From assembly GCA_017495165.1 (NCBI GenBank), contig JAFEII010000009.1, positions 1-64,000 of the forward strand: DNA of 64,000 nucleotides, read 5' to 3'. Origin of the DNA: Hydromonas sp. (lineage in GTDB: Bacteria; Pseudomonadota; Gammaproteobacteria; Burkholderiales; Burkholderiaceae). Below are positions 54,382-62,541 of the stretch, piece by piece; within the stretch, counting starts at the first letter, position 1, and every line of letters begins with the position of its first letter. The notes under the pieces are model-generated. The model saw only the letters and a list, made by a program, of their open reading frames with translations, was not told where the DNA came from and ran no database searches. The position numbers and the translations under genes were made by a program.

Positions 54382-54966
54382 TTAACCTTTGGCGTGCAGC
54401 ACCCGAACCGCTTGGGCAAAATCACCATTTAACCAATCGGGAATGATGTCTTGCGCGCGCTCAAGAATGCGGTCAATCTCAGTGCGCTCGCTTTGTTTGG
54501 GTGGTTTGAGCACGTAATCCGCCACAGGTTGCAGCGGCGTGCTGCTGTTGCGCGGATGATCAATCCCAATCCGCAAGCGCCAAAATTGGTCGGTGCCCAG
54601 CTTGGCTTGGGTGTCTTTTAAGCCATTGTGGCCGCCTGTTGAGCCGCCAATCTTGATTTTGGCCGTGCCAACAGGAATATCCAATTCGTCATGCAAGACC
54701 AAAATATCTGCAGGCAAAATTTTGTAAAAATTAGCCAGCGCTGCGATGGATTGCCCCGAGCGGTTCATAAATGTCATGGGTGCAAGCAGCCAAACATCCT
54801 CGCCCTTGATGCGGCTTTTGGCCACCATGCCTTGGCATTTGCTGTCAGGCGATAAGCGCACGCCATACTGATGTGCGAGTAAATCAAGCAGCCACCAGCC
54901 CGCGTTGTGGCGGGTTTGTGTGTATTCTTTGCCGGGATTGCCCAGGCCGACGATGAGTTTGGTCAT
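54382..54966 (-). CDS. pth: Peptidyl-tRNA hydrolase
   Basis: 194 residues from the ATG at 54964-54966 (upstream in-frame starts are not conserved). It recycles peptidyl-tRNA. Catalytic His20 is in KLIVGLGNPGKEYTQTRHNAGWW, Asn in FMNRSGQSIAAL, and Asp in LVLHDELDIPVG. GGSTGGHNGLKD and FWRLRIGIDHP are also conserved. It is downstream of rplY in the same direction, the common prs-rplY-pth order. Confidence 0.97.
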   Translation of the reverse strand: MTKLIVGLGNPGKEYTQTRHNAGWWLLDLLAHQYGVRLSPDSKCQGMVAKSRIKGEDVWLLAPMTFMNRSGQSIAALANFYKILPADILVLHDELDIPVGTAKIKIGGSTGGHNGLKDTQAKLGTDQFWRLRIGIDHPRNSSTPLQPVADYVLKPPKQSERTEIDRILERAQDIIPDWLNGDFAQAVRVLHAKG

Positions 54967-55075
54967 GATGTTTTGATAAACGTAAAAGTAGGATGGAACA
55001 ATGATCGCACGCCTCAAAAATCCGAGTTGGCGTCAGAGCGTTGCAAGGGTTTTGTGTTTTGTGAAGTGCTGTAAT

Positions 55076-55111
55076 AAAAAAGCCCGCAAATATTCCATTT
55101 GCGGGCTTTTT
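55076..55111 (-). terminator. Intrinsic terminator between rplY and pth
   Basis: AAAAAGCCCGCAAA pairs with TTTGCGGGCTTTTT around an 8-nt loop. On the minus strand it ends prs-rplY transcripts before pth. Confidence 0.88.
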
Positions 55112-55124
55112 GACCAAACAAAAA

Positions 55125-55679
55125 TTACTTACCTGCAACAGCCAAGGTAATGTCTTTTTGTTTGCCCAAAACCAAGTTCACGCCAGCAGGCAAAACCAAT
55201 TCGCTCGCTTTAATCGCTTGGCCAGCTTCTAATTTAGAGGCGTCAACGATTAATGCGTTTGGCAAATCTTTTGGCAAGCAAGAGATTTTGACGTTAAATA
55301 CAGCTGCTTTAACGCGTTGGCCAGACAATTTAACTGCTGGAGACGTTTCGCCGCCCACAAATTTAAGAGGCACTTTAACGGTGATGGTTTCTTTGTCATT
55401 CACGCGTTGTAAATCAACGTGCAAAACCATTGGTTTGAACGGGTGCACTTGCACGTCGCGCAAAATCACTTGCTCAACCGTGCCATCTAATTCTAAATCC
55501 AACACAGAGTAACGCACGCCGTCTTTACGCAACGCGTGGAACAATGGGTTGTGTTCGAGTTCGATAGAGGTGGCAGCGCCGCCTGAACCATAAACCACAC
55601 CAGGGGTTTGACCGTTATTACGCATGCGGCGGCTCGCACCAGTGCCATGTAGTGAACGGGTAGTTGCAACAATTTTCAT
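55125..55679 (-). CDS. rplY: Ribosomal protein L25/Ctc, long form
   Basis: 184 residues. An N-terminal 5S-rRNA-binding L25 domain (TTRSLHGTGASRRMRNNGQTPGVVYG) is followed by the C-terminal beta domain of the Ctc type (about residues 95-184, KVPLKFVGGETSPAVK to GVNLVLGKQKDI). GGAAAT lies 5 nt before the ATG. It is co-directional with prs upstream and pth downstream. Confidence 0.96.
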   Translation of the reverse strand: MKIVATTRSLHGTGASRRMRNNGQTPGVVYGSGGAATSIELEHNPLFHALRKDGVRYSVLDLELDGTVEQVILRDVQVHPFKPMVLHVDLQRVNDKETITVKVPLKFVGGETSPAVKLSGQRVKAAVFNVKISCLPKDLPNALIVDASKLEAGQAIKASELVLPAGVNLVLGKQKDITLAVAGK

Positions 55680-55734
55680 TTTATTTCCTTTTGGTTAAAA
55701 TAATGCACACTTGCGACCAGTGGGCATATCTGGC

Positions 55735-56688
55735 TCATTCTTCAGAGAACAATGAGCTGACAGATTCTTCTTTTGCGATGCGAATAATCGTCTCGCCTAA
55801 TAATTGTGCACAGCTGAGCTGGCGGATTTTACCGCATTTTAATGCGGCTTCGGAGAGTGGAATGGTGTCGGTGACAACCAACTCATCCAGCACCGATTCT
55901 TTCAGGCGCTCAATTGCGGGGCCTGATAACACAGCATGTGTGGTGTAAGCAAGCACACGCTTGGCGCCACGTTCTTTGAGTGCGGCAGCCGCTTTGCACA
56001 GCGTGCCAGCCGTGTCAACCATGTCATCCATCAACACACATGTGCGTCCGTCCACTTCACCAATGATGTTCATCACTTCGGACACATTGGCTTTTGGACG
56101 GCGCTTATCAATAATGGCCAAATCGCATTCTAATTTTTTGGCAAATGCACGCGCACGCGCCACGCCACCGATGTCTGGCGATACAACCACCATGTCTTGG
56201 ATATTTTTGGTAAATAAATCGCCCAACAATAATGGCGATGAATAAATGTTGTCAACCGGCACATCAAAAAAGCCTTGAATTTGCTCCGCATGTAGATCCA
56301 TGGTCATGACGCGGTCAACGCCTGCCGCGCCCAACATGTTGGCCACCAATTTTGCGGTAATTGCCACGCGCGCTGAGCGCGGGCGGCGGTCTTGGCGTGC
56401 GTAGCCAAAATAGGGCATGGCGGCGGTAATGCGCCCAGCCGATGCGCGTTTGAGCGCATCCACCATGATTAAGACTTCCATCAGCGACTCATTGGTCGGT
56501 TGGCACGTTGATTGCAAAATAAACACATCTTTGCCACGAACGTTCTCTTGAATCTCAACCATGACTTCACCATCAGAAAATCGGCTGACATTGGCTTTAC
56601 CCAGAGGTAATTTTAAGTAATCCGCAACATCTTTGGCTAATTTAGGGTTAGCGTTTCCAGTGAAAATCATCAGATCGGTGGTGGCCAT
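55735..56688 (-). CDS. prs: Ribose-phosphate pyrophosphokinase
   Basis: 317 residues from the ATG at 56686-56688. It synthesises PRPP from ribose-5-phosphate and ATP. Conserved segments are [59 protein letters not shown] with the ATP loop, [18 protein letters not shown], and the PRPP loop [14 protein letters not shown]. Complete and canonical. Its upstream neighbour is tRNA-Gln. Confidence 0.98.
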   Translation of the reverse strand: MATTDLMIFTGNANPKLAKDVADYLKLPLGKANVSRFSDGEVMVEIQENVRGKDVFILQSTCQPTNESLMEVLIMVDALKRASAGRITAAMPYFGYARQDRRPRSARVAITAKLVANMLGAAGVDRVMTMDLHAEQIQGFFDVPVDNIYSSPLLLGDLFTKNIQDMVVVSPDIGGVARARAFAKKLECDLAIIDKRRPKANVSEVMNIIGEVDGRTCVLMDDMVDTAGTLCKAAAALKERGAKRVLAYTTHAVLSGPAIERLKESVLDELVVTDTIPLSEAALKCGKIRQLSCAQLLGETIIRIAKEESVSSLFSEE

Positions 56689-56765
56689 GATCGGCTTTCT
56701 TGAATGTTGAAAAATCAAAAATCGGAATGTATCGGTGCAATGAGCTTGCGATTAAAATGCACATT

Positions 56766-56798
56766 AAAAAATGCCCGAAGTAAACTTTGGGCATTTTT
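56766..56798 (-). terminator. Terminator downstream of tRNA-Gln
   Basis: AAAAATGCCC pairs with GGGCATTTTT, with an inner GAAG/CTTT extension, between tRNA-Gln and prs. Confidence 0.75.
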
Positions 56799-56804
56799 AT
56801 GTTT

Positions 56805-56881
56805 TGGCAGAGGCGGAAGGATTCGAACCTTCGCATGCTGGAATCAAAATCCAGTGCCTTAACCAGCTTGGCGACGCCTCT
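56805..56881 (-). tRNA. tRNA-Gln (TTG)
   Basis: 77 nt on the minus strand with encoded CCA. The acceptor stem AGAGGCG pairs with CGCCTCT. The anticodon stem CTGGA/TCCAG encloses TTTTGAT, giving anticodon TTG. The T-arm is GGTTCGAATCC. Confidence 0.95.
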
Positions 56882-56893
56882 ATTGAGAGCGAA

Positions 56894-56921
56894 ATTATAG
56901 CAGGGTCAAATTAAATTGCAA
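56894..56921 (-). promoter_or_regulatory. Promoter of tRNA-Gln
   Basis: On the minus strand, TTGCAA (56916-56921), 16-nt spacer, TATAAT (56894-56899), about 13 nt before the tRNA. Confidence 0.65.
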
Positions 56922-56930
56922 GTTTTTTAT

Positions 56931-57278
56931 TTAAATTTTGACAGTTTTTGTGTGCGGCGCGTCAATACTCGATGTGACGGATAAAAAATCACCGTTTTGC
57001 AAAAAATGCAGCGTTTGTTTTTGGGTGTCCGCATGGTTCATGATAAAGGTATGGGTTGCATGAATCTGAATGGCAGGATGCGCCGCGCCCAGCGTCACAT
57101 TGTTGACGCCCACCTTGCCATCATTGACTTGATGAAATAGCGGGTAAAACCAAAACTCAACGCTGCGCGTGCCCGCAATCAGGCCAACGCAATGCTGCTC
57201 CAACGTTGGCAGTTGATTGGGCAGGCTGTCACGCCCAGTTCTTCCCAAGCCGTGAATGAGAACAATCGGCTGGCTCAT
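56931..57278 (-). pseudogene. Internally deleted alpha/beta-hydrolase (lipase-like) remnant
   Basis: 115 codons, open but about half the normal size. The N-terminus PIVLIHGLGRTGRDSLP is the HG oxyanion region of lipase-like hydrolases. It passes directly, around residue 30, into the C-terminal part of the same family (LIAGTRSVEFWFYPLF, then NDGKVGVNNVTL, then HTFIMNHADTQKQTLHFLQNG). The middle third, which should carry the G-H-S-x-G nucleophile, is absent, so the product is presumably inactive. An in-frame deletion of roughly 90-110 codons is inferred. Its start overlaps the stop of the neighbouring small membrane gene (ATGA). Confidence 0.65.
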
Positions 57279-57580
57279 AGCGGTTTTGGGTAACCTTGTT
57301 CGCGCAACGAGGCACGGGCGTGTGCGCTTAAAATTGGATTGGCCAGCGCGTAAGAGACGCCAAATGCGCCAGTGACCAATGCCAAGCGAGCAGGTAGGTT
57401 GTGCTCAAGGAATACAATCCCCAATACAAACGCCACCACAGGAATGGCAAAAAACGGCATGACCTTTAGGCGCAGGGCTAAATTGGCTTCTTGCATGGCT
57501 TTTTTCCAAAGCACAGCTTGCTCGTGTGTTGTAAGACCGGCAAGTTCCGGTACTTTTTTGGCGGAAAAATAGAGTGGCAT
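57275..57580 (-). CDS. Small two-helix membrane protein of unknown function
   Basis: 101 residues. Hydrophobic stretches at about residues 43-60 (FFAIPVVAFVLGIVFL) and 66-82 (RLALVTGAFGVSYALA) predict a helical hairpin. The N-terminal third (EQAVLWKKAMQEANLALRLKV) is amphipathic helix. I do not recognise a family. It overlaps the truncated hydrolase gene by 4 nt, suggesting one operon. Confidence 0.6.
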   Translation of the reverse strand: MPLYFSAKKVPELAGLTTHEQAVLWKKAMQEANLALRLKVMPFFAIPVVAFVLGIVFLEHNLPARLALVTGAFGVSYALANPILSAHARASLREQGYPKPL

Positions 57581-57651
57581 TTTGAACTCCGTTTAATGGG
57601 TTGGGTGGGGTAAAAATGCCCCAAAAGCCGGGCAAGTTTAACGCATAAAAT

Positions 57652-57680
57652 TTTAACCGTCCATGCGCCTGTGATAAAAT
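57652..57680 (+). promoter_or_regulatory. Probable promoter of the queuosine-precursor transporter unit
   Basis: TTTAAC (57652-57657), 17-nt spacer, TAAAAT (57675-57680). The following leader (57683-57735) can form two hairpins, CCCGCC/GGCGGG and ATTTGC/GCAAAT. The second sits just before the Shine-Dalgarno. I could not match this leader to a known preQ1 riboswitch class. Confidence 0.45.
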
Positions 57681-57747
57681 TCGCCCGCCTTCGGACTGTT
57701 TCCGGCGGGTGAATTTGATTTGCTTGTGTGCAAATTGGGAGCAGATG

Positions 57748-58305
57748 ATGAGATTTTTTTGGATGTTTTTATATGTAGCAAGCGTTTATATGGCCAACCG
57801 CACGATGAATGATTTTATGGATTTGGGCTGGTTTGGTATGTTAAGTGTTGGAACTTTGTACTTTGGCGCCGTTTTTACCTTGCGCGATAAATTGCACACG
57901 TATGGTTTGCGCGTCGTGTTTGTTGCCATTGCGCTTGCGCTGCTCGTGAACGTGGTCATGGCGTACCAATATGACACCCCGATTCGGATTATTGTCGCCT
58001 CATTTACCGGCATATTGATTAGTGAGCTTGCCGACACGGGCATCTATCAACAATTTAAAGCCAAAAGCTGGCTGACTCGCGCCGTGACAAGCAATGCCGT
58101 CAGCATTCCGCTTGATTCGTTTTTCTTTTCATTTATGGCATTTTATGGGGTCAACAGTGCGTTTGAGTTTTTGCACGAAGGCGCGCTGCCCACGACAGAC
58201 ATCATGAAAATTATTTGGGCTGATTTGCTGTTTAAAACACTGGTAGCGGGCGGTTTGGCGTTGCTAATTAATATGTACAAAACAAAACGGATGGGCAAAC
58301 AATGA
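57748..58305 (+). CDS. VUT-family queuosine precursor transporter (YhhQ-like)
   Basis: 185 residues from the second ATG of ATGATG, which has GGGAG at 6 nt spacing. Five or six hydrophobic segments are visible. The region YDTPIRIIVASFTGILISELADTGIYQQFKAKSW with conserved acidic and Tyr residues, and TSNAVSIPLDSFFFSFMAFYG, match the YhhQ/VUT family that imports preQ0/preQ1 or queuine-type precursors. The stop overlaps the start of a QueF-like gene by 4 nt, supporting a role in 7-deazaguanine salvage. Confidence 0.82.
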   Translation: MRFFWMFLYVASVYMANRTMNDFMDLGWFGMLSVGTLYFGAVFTLRDKLHTYGLRVVFVAIALALLVNVVMAYQYDTPIRIIVASFTGILISELADTGIYQQFKAKSWLTRAVTSNAVSIPLDSFFFSFMAFYGVNSAFEFLHEGALPTTDIMKIIWADLLFKTLVAGGLALLINMYKTKRMGKQ

Positions 58306-58682
58306 GCTGGCAAACCCATGAATCTCAACACGTCAATGCGCCGTTAAAAACCATCGCCAATGCGCGTCCTGAAATGTTAATGACACTTGAGCACGTGGTT
58401 TTGCTGCCCGTTTTGTGTCCAGTCAGCCAAAACCCCGCTCAGGGCAGCACGCTCACGATTGGCTATGCGGCGGGCGCAAGGATTTTAGAGCTGTTTGCGC
58501 TGGAAGCTTATATTGCGGCGTATTCTGGGCACACGCTCGTGCGCGATATGGAGTATTTTGTGCAAACAGTTGGTCGAGAATGTGCCAAAGCGCTTGGCTG
58601 TAATGTGCATTTGTGCGGCGAAATTGTGTACGCAGGGCTGGCGCAACGTCAGAAAATTTCAGTGACCGCCTTGCCATTTTAA
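58302..58682 (+). CDS. Divergent QueF-like T-fold protein
   Basis: 126 residues. The central segment VLCPVSQNPAQGSTLTIGYA resembles the CPxTGQPD active-site region of QueF (7-cyano-7-deazaguanine reductase), with Cys39 aligned to the thioimide-forming cysteine. The conserved Asp of the motif is replaced by Ala46. The remainder (LFALEAYIAAYSGHTLVRDMEYFVQTV) fits a T-fold helix pair. Translational coupling to a queuosine-precursor transporter supports the relationship. Whether it reduces preQ0 or has another role is open, and the assignment rests on one motif plus context. Confidence 0.5.
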   Translation: MSWQTHESQHVNAPLKTIANARPEMLMTLEHVVLLPVLCPVSQNPAQGSTLTIGYAAGARILELFALEAYIAAYSGHTLVRDMEYFVQTVGRECAKALGCNVHLCGEIVYAGLAQRQKISVTALPF

Positions 58683-58704
58683 TGGTTCAAATTTTAAGGC
58701 CGAT

Positions 58705-59037
58705 ATGATAAACATGGATGATTTCTTGAAATGCGATTTGCGCGTGGGTCAAATTTTGAGCGCTGCGCCCAACCCAAAAGCCAGAGTGCCTGCGTATGTA
58801 TTGCAAATCGACTTTGGTGACGCGCTGGGTGTTTTGCAAAGCTCGGCGCAATTGTGCGACAACTATCAACCACACGATTTGGTTGGCAAAAAAATCATTG
58901 CCGTTGTGAATTTCCCTGCAAAAAAAGTTGCAGGCATCTCCTCGCAGGTCTTGGTTTTGGCGGCGGTTTGTGCGGAAAAACGCGCGGTTTTGTTAACCCC
59001 TGATTTGGACGCGCCTCTCGGTGCGCGTGTCGCATAA
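58705..59037 (+). CDS. csaA: CsaA-like tRNA-binding-domain protein
   Basis: 110 residues forming a single EMAP-II/OB-fold tRNA-binding domain: DFLKCDLRVGQILSAAPNPKARVPAYVLQIDFG, then QSSAQLCDNY, then LVGKKIIAVVNFPAKKVAGISSQVLVLAAV. CsaA-type proteins are small dimeric tRNA-binding proteins or chaperones. The more usual SAQIT is replaced by SAQLC here. A second in-frame ATG (58714) is an alternative start. It is downstream of the QueF-like gene by 22 bp. Confidence 0.88.
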   Translation: MINMDDFLKCDLRVGQILSAAPNPKARVPAYVLQIDFGDALGVLQSSAQLCDNYQPHDLVGKKIIAVVNFPAKKVAGISSQVLVLAAVCAEKRAVLLTPDLDAPLGARVA

Positions 59038-59192
59038 AGCTTTGCAGGCGGTGCGTGTTGTACACAATATTTGTGTGATTGATCCGATGCGCGTTAAAAA
59101 ATTTTGCAAAAAAGTCCAATACGCTCAAATAGGCAAGAAAAGAAATAAAAAATTTTAAGTTGACATCAATGGGGAAAATAATGAGAATAGAA

Positions 59193-59202
59193 CGAACGTT
59201 CG
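59193..59202. promoter_or_regulatory. Putative TetR-family operator CGAACGTTCG
   Basis: A perfect 10-bp palindrome, flanked by AA on the left and AT on the right, lies 18 bp before the TetR regulator start. It resembles operators of fatty-acid-related TetR repressors and would allow autoregulation. Inference from position and symmetry. Confidence 0.5.
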
Positions 59203-59220
59203 ATTTTATCGGGGGTGTTT

Positions 59221-59865
59221 ATGGCGGATAATTTTCGCAGCGATGCGCAAGACCGTGTGCCAGCTCGCAAAGGCGAACTCACCAAAATGGCGATTTTAGA
59301 AGCCGCGTTGGCAGTTGCGGCGCGTGATGGTTTGGAGGGCGTGACGATTGGCGTTTTGGCCGATCGTTTGGGCATGAGTAAAAGCGGGGTTTTCTCGCAT
59401 TTTGGCTCGCGGGAAGAGTTGCTCATTGCCACGTTGCTCGAGTACGAAGCACGGTTTTTAAACGCTGTTCTGCGCCCAGCTATTTTAGAGCCACGCGGCT
59501 TGCTTCGTTTGAAAGCAATTTTGGGCAATTGGTTTACAAGGCTTGGTCACGAAACGCAAGAAGGGTGTTTGTACATTTCAGGTGGTATTGAATATGACGA
59601 CCGACCTGGCGCTGTGCGTGACGAGCTCGTACGCATGTTGACAGACTGGGAAAAAGCGTTGGCGCGTGCCATTTTAATGTGTGTCGAAACGGGCGAAATG
59701 AACGAAGAAGTGCCGGTGGAATTGATTGTTTTTGAATTGTACAGTTTGGCGCTGGGGTTTCATCACAACGCACGAATGATGCAGCGCGACAACGGTTCCG
59801 TCTTGATTCGACAAGTGTTTGAACGTATTTTAAATCAGTACCAAAGCAGGCCAGCAGGTATTTAA
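59221..59865 (+). CDS. TetR-family transcriptional regulator, probably of fatty-acid degradation
   Basis: 214 residues from the ATG at 59221, with GGGGG upstream; an in-frame GTG six nt earlier is less likely. The N-terminal helix-turn-helix (ILEAALAVAARDGLEGVTIGVLADRLGMSKSGVFSHFGSREELLIATL) is canonical TetR. The C-terminal ligand domain is typical of the group next to acyl-CoA dehydrogenases (LGHETQEGCLYISGGIEYDDRPG). A palindrome lies directly upstream. The likely effector is an acyl-CoA. Its neighbours are an acyl-CoA dehydrogenase and a FadB-like gene. Confidence 0.88.
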   Translation: MADNFRSDAQDRVPARKGELTKMAILEAALAVAARDGLEGVTIGVLADRLGMSKSGVFSHFGSREELLIATLLEYEARFLNAVLRPAILEPRGLLRLKAILGNWFTRLGHETQEGCLYISGGIEYDDRPGAVRDELVRMLTDWEKALARAILMCVETGEMNEEVPVELIVFELYSLALGFHHNARMMQRDNGSVLIRQVFERILNQYQSRPAGI

Positions 59866-59898
59866 GCCGGCCGTTATTATTCTAATCAAGGAGACATC

Positions 59899-61680
59899 AT
59901 GGGTTCATACGTACCACCAATTCGCGACATGCAATTTGTATTGCATGAAGTTCTGGATGTGCAAAGCACATTCAAAAGCATGCCAGCGCACGCAGACATT
60001 GACGCAGACACCATCAATGCGGTGATTGAAGAAGCGGGTAAGTTTGCATCCGAAGTATTGTTCCCCTTAAATCAATCAGGTGATTTAGAAGGCTGTAAAT
60101 GGCATGACACAGTGGTCACCACGCCAAAAGGCTACAAAGAAGCCTATGCGCAATACGTCGCAGCGGGCTGGCCATCTTTGTCGTGCGACCCTGAATACGG
60201 CGGCCAAGGCTTGCCGTTGTCTCTGAACAACTCACTGTACGAGCTGCTCAATTCCGCCAATTTGGCATGGACGATGTACCCAGGATTGTCGCATGGTGCG
60301 TACGAAGCTGTGCACGCACACGGCACAGATGCACTCAAAGCGGCGTATTTACCCAAACTCGCCTCAGGCGAATGGACTGGCACGATGTGTTTGACTGAAC
60401 CACATTGCGGTACGGATTTGGGGCTGTTGCGCACCAAGGCCGAGCCTCAAGCCGATGGCGGTTATGCCATTTCAGGCACAAAAATCTTTATTTCCAGCGG
60501 CGAGCATGACATGGCCGAGAATATTTTGCACTTGGTTTTGGCGCGTCTACCTGGCGCACCAGAAGGCACCAAAGGCATTTCGTTGTTCATTGTGCCCAAA
60601 TTCATTCCAGACGCTGCAGGCAACATCGGTGCGCGCAATCCGATTTCTTGCGGCTCACTTGAGCACAAAATGGGGATTCACAGTAACTCAACCTGCGTCA
60701 TGAACCTCGATGGCGCTATTGGCTGGATGGTTGGCGAACCAAACAAAGGCTTGCAAGCCATGTTTGTCATGATGAACGCAGCGCGTTTGGGCGTGGGCAT
60801 GCAAGGCTTGGGTTTGACTGAAATCTCTTACCAAAACGCACGCAACTACGCAAAAGACCGTTTACAAATGCGTTCATTGTCGGGCGCAAAATTTCCCGAG
60901 AAAGCGGCCGACCCAATTATTGTGCATCCTGATGTACGACGCATGCTGCTCACGCAACGCGCGTATGCCGAAGGCGCACGGATGTTTGCGTCATGGATTG
61001 CGCTTGAAATTGACAAAGAGTTGTCACATCCCGATGAAACCGTGCGCAAAGATGCCGCTGACAATGTTGCGCTTTTAACCCCGATTGTTAAAGCATTCAT
61101 TACTGACAACGCGTTTGAATGCACCAATCACGGCGTGCAAGTGTATGGTGGCCACGGGTTTATTGCAGAATGGGGCATGGAACAATACGTGCGCGACGCA
61201 CGCATCACCCAAATTTATGAAGGCACCAACGGCGTGCAAGCGCTGGATTTATTGGGGCGTAAGATTTTGGGCGACATGGGCGCCAAAATGAAAAAATTTG
61301 GCAACATCATCCGCACCTTTGTTGAAGAAAATGGCGTGGATGCCAAAATGCAAGAATTCGTGAATCCATTGGGCGATATTGCGCAACGCGTAGAAAAACT
61401 CACCATGGAATTGGGCATGAAAGCCATGGGCAATCCCGATGAGGTTGGTGCCGCATCTGTGCCGTATCAGCGCGTGGTTGGCCACATGGTGTTCTCTTAT
61501 TTCTGGGCGCGCATGGCAAAAGTAGCACTTGAAAAAGAATCTACCGATGATTTTTATAAAGCAAAACTTGCCACAGCACGGTTTTATTTTGCTAAATTAT
61601 TGCCAGAAACAGCGGGTTATATTTTGCAAGCGCGTGCGGGCAATGCCACGCTACAAGGAATGCAAGACGACTGGTTTTAA
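59899..61680 (+). CDS. Acyl-CoA dehydrogenase (FadE-like, with extended C-terminal domain)
   Basis: 593 residues. FAD-dependent first step of beta-oxidation. An N-terminal extension (PPIRDMQFVLHEVLDV) and the extra C-terminal domain (after about residue 465) place it in the DmdC/AcdA-like long acyl-CoA dehydrogenases. Substrate/FAD motifs are MCLTEPHCGTDLGLLRTKA and GTKIFISSGEHDMAENI. The catalytic-Glu region is ARITQIYEGTNGVQALDLLGRK. CTNHGVQVYGGHGF is also conserved. AAGGAG precedes the ATG. Co-directional with the TetR gene 33 bp upstream. Confidence 0.95.
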   Translation: MGSYVPPIRDMQFVLHEVLDVQSTFKSMPAHADIDADTINAVIEEAGKFASEVLFPLNQSGDLEGCKWHDTVVTTPKGYKEAYAQYVAAGWPSLSCDPEYGGQGLPLSLNNSLYELLNSANLAWTMYPGLSHGAYEAVHAHGTDALKAAYLPKLASGEWTGTMCLTEPHCGTDLGLLRTKAEPQADGGYAISGTKIFISSGEHDMAENILHLVLARLPGAPEGTKGISLFIVPKFIPDAAGNIGARNPISCGSLEHKMGIHSNSTCVMNLDGAIGWMVGEPNKGLQAMFVMMNAARLGVGMQGLGLTEISYQNARNYAKDRLQMRSLSGAKFPEKAADPIIVHPDVRRMLLTQRAYAEGARMFASWIALEIDKELSHPDETVRKDAADNVALLTPIVKAFITDNAFECTNHGVQVYGGHGFIAEWGMEQYVRDARITQIYEGTNGVQALDLLGRKILGDMGAKMKKFGNIIRTFVEENGVDAKMQEFVNPLGDIAQRVEKLTMELGMKAMGNPDEVGAASVPYQRVVGHMVFSYFWARMAKVALEKESTDDFYKAKLATARFYFAKLLPETAGYILQARAGNATLQGMQDDWF

Positions 61681-61887
61681 TATCGGCGTTGTGCAGTAAG
61701 GCTGCTTGAGCACTTGAGCGCCATCAAAGGCAAGTGTTCAATCAGAAAAGGTTGGGATGTAACAGGTATCCATAAAGAGGCGGTCAACGGTAATTTTGGT
61801 TGGGTCGTTGAGGCGATGTGGCATCACATCCTCAATGACGCGGCTTTATCCCGAACCATCGCTTAAATAAATGAACAGGAGCACGAC

Positions 61888-62310
61888 ATGAAATTAGCAT
61901 CGAAATTGGCTTTAGCATTGGTTGGCGCAGCAGCCTCAATGACCGCTTTGGCTGATCCGACTGGCACATGGCGCACGATTGACGACAAAACGGGGCAGCC
62001 TCGTTCCATCGTCAAAATCAGCGTTGAAGGCGGCAAATACGTTGGGCGTGTGCAACAAATCTTAAACGCACCAAGCAATATTTGCACCACGTGTACAGGC
62101 AAATACGAAAACAAAGACCTATCGGGCGTGGCCGTATTCTGGGGCGTTAGCTCAGAAGGTGGCAACAAATACGGCGGCGGTCAAATCATTGACCCCAAAA
62201 ACGGCAGCACGTACAGCGTTTCATTGACCGACAACGGCAGCACGCTGGTGGTTCGTGGCTACAAAGGCGTGAGCATGTTGGGGCGCAACCAAACATGGCA
62301 GCGTCAGTAA
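61888..62310 (+). CDS. DUF2147 exported protein
   Basis: 140 residues with signal peptide (LASKLALALVGAAASMTALAD). The mature domain DPTGTWRTIDDKTGQPRSIVKI, then GGKYVGRVQQIL, then GGQIIDPKNGSTYSVSLTDNGSTLVVRGYKGVSMLGRNQTWQR is the beta-barrel DUF2147 family, calycin-like. Two cysteines in NICTTCTGKYE are conserved. Function unknown. It sits between an acyl-CoA dehydrogenase and the FadB-like gene, an arrangement seen in other Burkholderiales, and is followed by its own terminator. Confidence 0.9.
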   Translation: MKLASKLALALVGAAASMTALADPTGTWRTIDDKTGQPRSIVKISVEGGKYVGRVQQILNAPSNICTTCTGKYENKDLSGVAVFWGVSSEGGNKYGGGQIIDPKNGSTYSVSLTDNGSTLVVRGYKGVSMLGRNQTWQRQ

Positions 62311-62316
62311 TCAGCA

Positions 62317-62356
62317 CAAAAAACGATGGGCATTTAATCAATGCCCGTCGTTTTTT
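62317..62356 (+). terminator. Intrinsic terminator downstream of the DUF2147 gene
   Basis: AAAAAACGATGGGCATT pairs with AATGCCCGTCGTTTTTT (one G-T wobble) around TAATC: a 17-bp stem ending in a T-run. Confidence 0.9.
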
Positions 62357-62541
62357 GCGGCTGTATGACTGCAAAGTTAAGCTCAAAGCGAGTAATAAAA
62401 TCAGGTTTGATGCGGTCTAATCGTTTCGTCGTTTAACTGTTTAGCCCCGCAATCAACCCCAAAACGTGGCAATGTGTTTTAAAACATTGCAATGGCAATC
62501 AGGCAACTGAGTGTTTATGCTGGATGTGAAAAGGAAAAACC

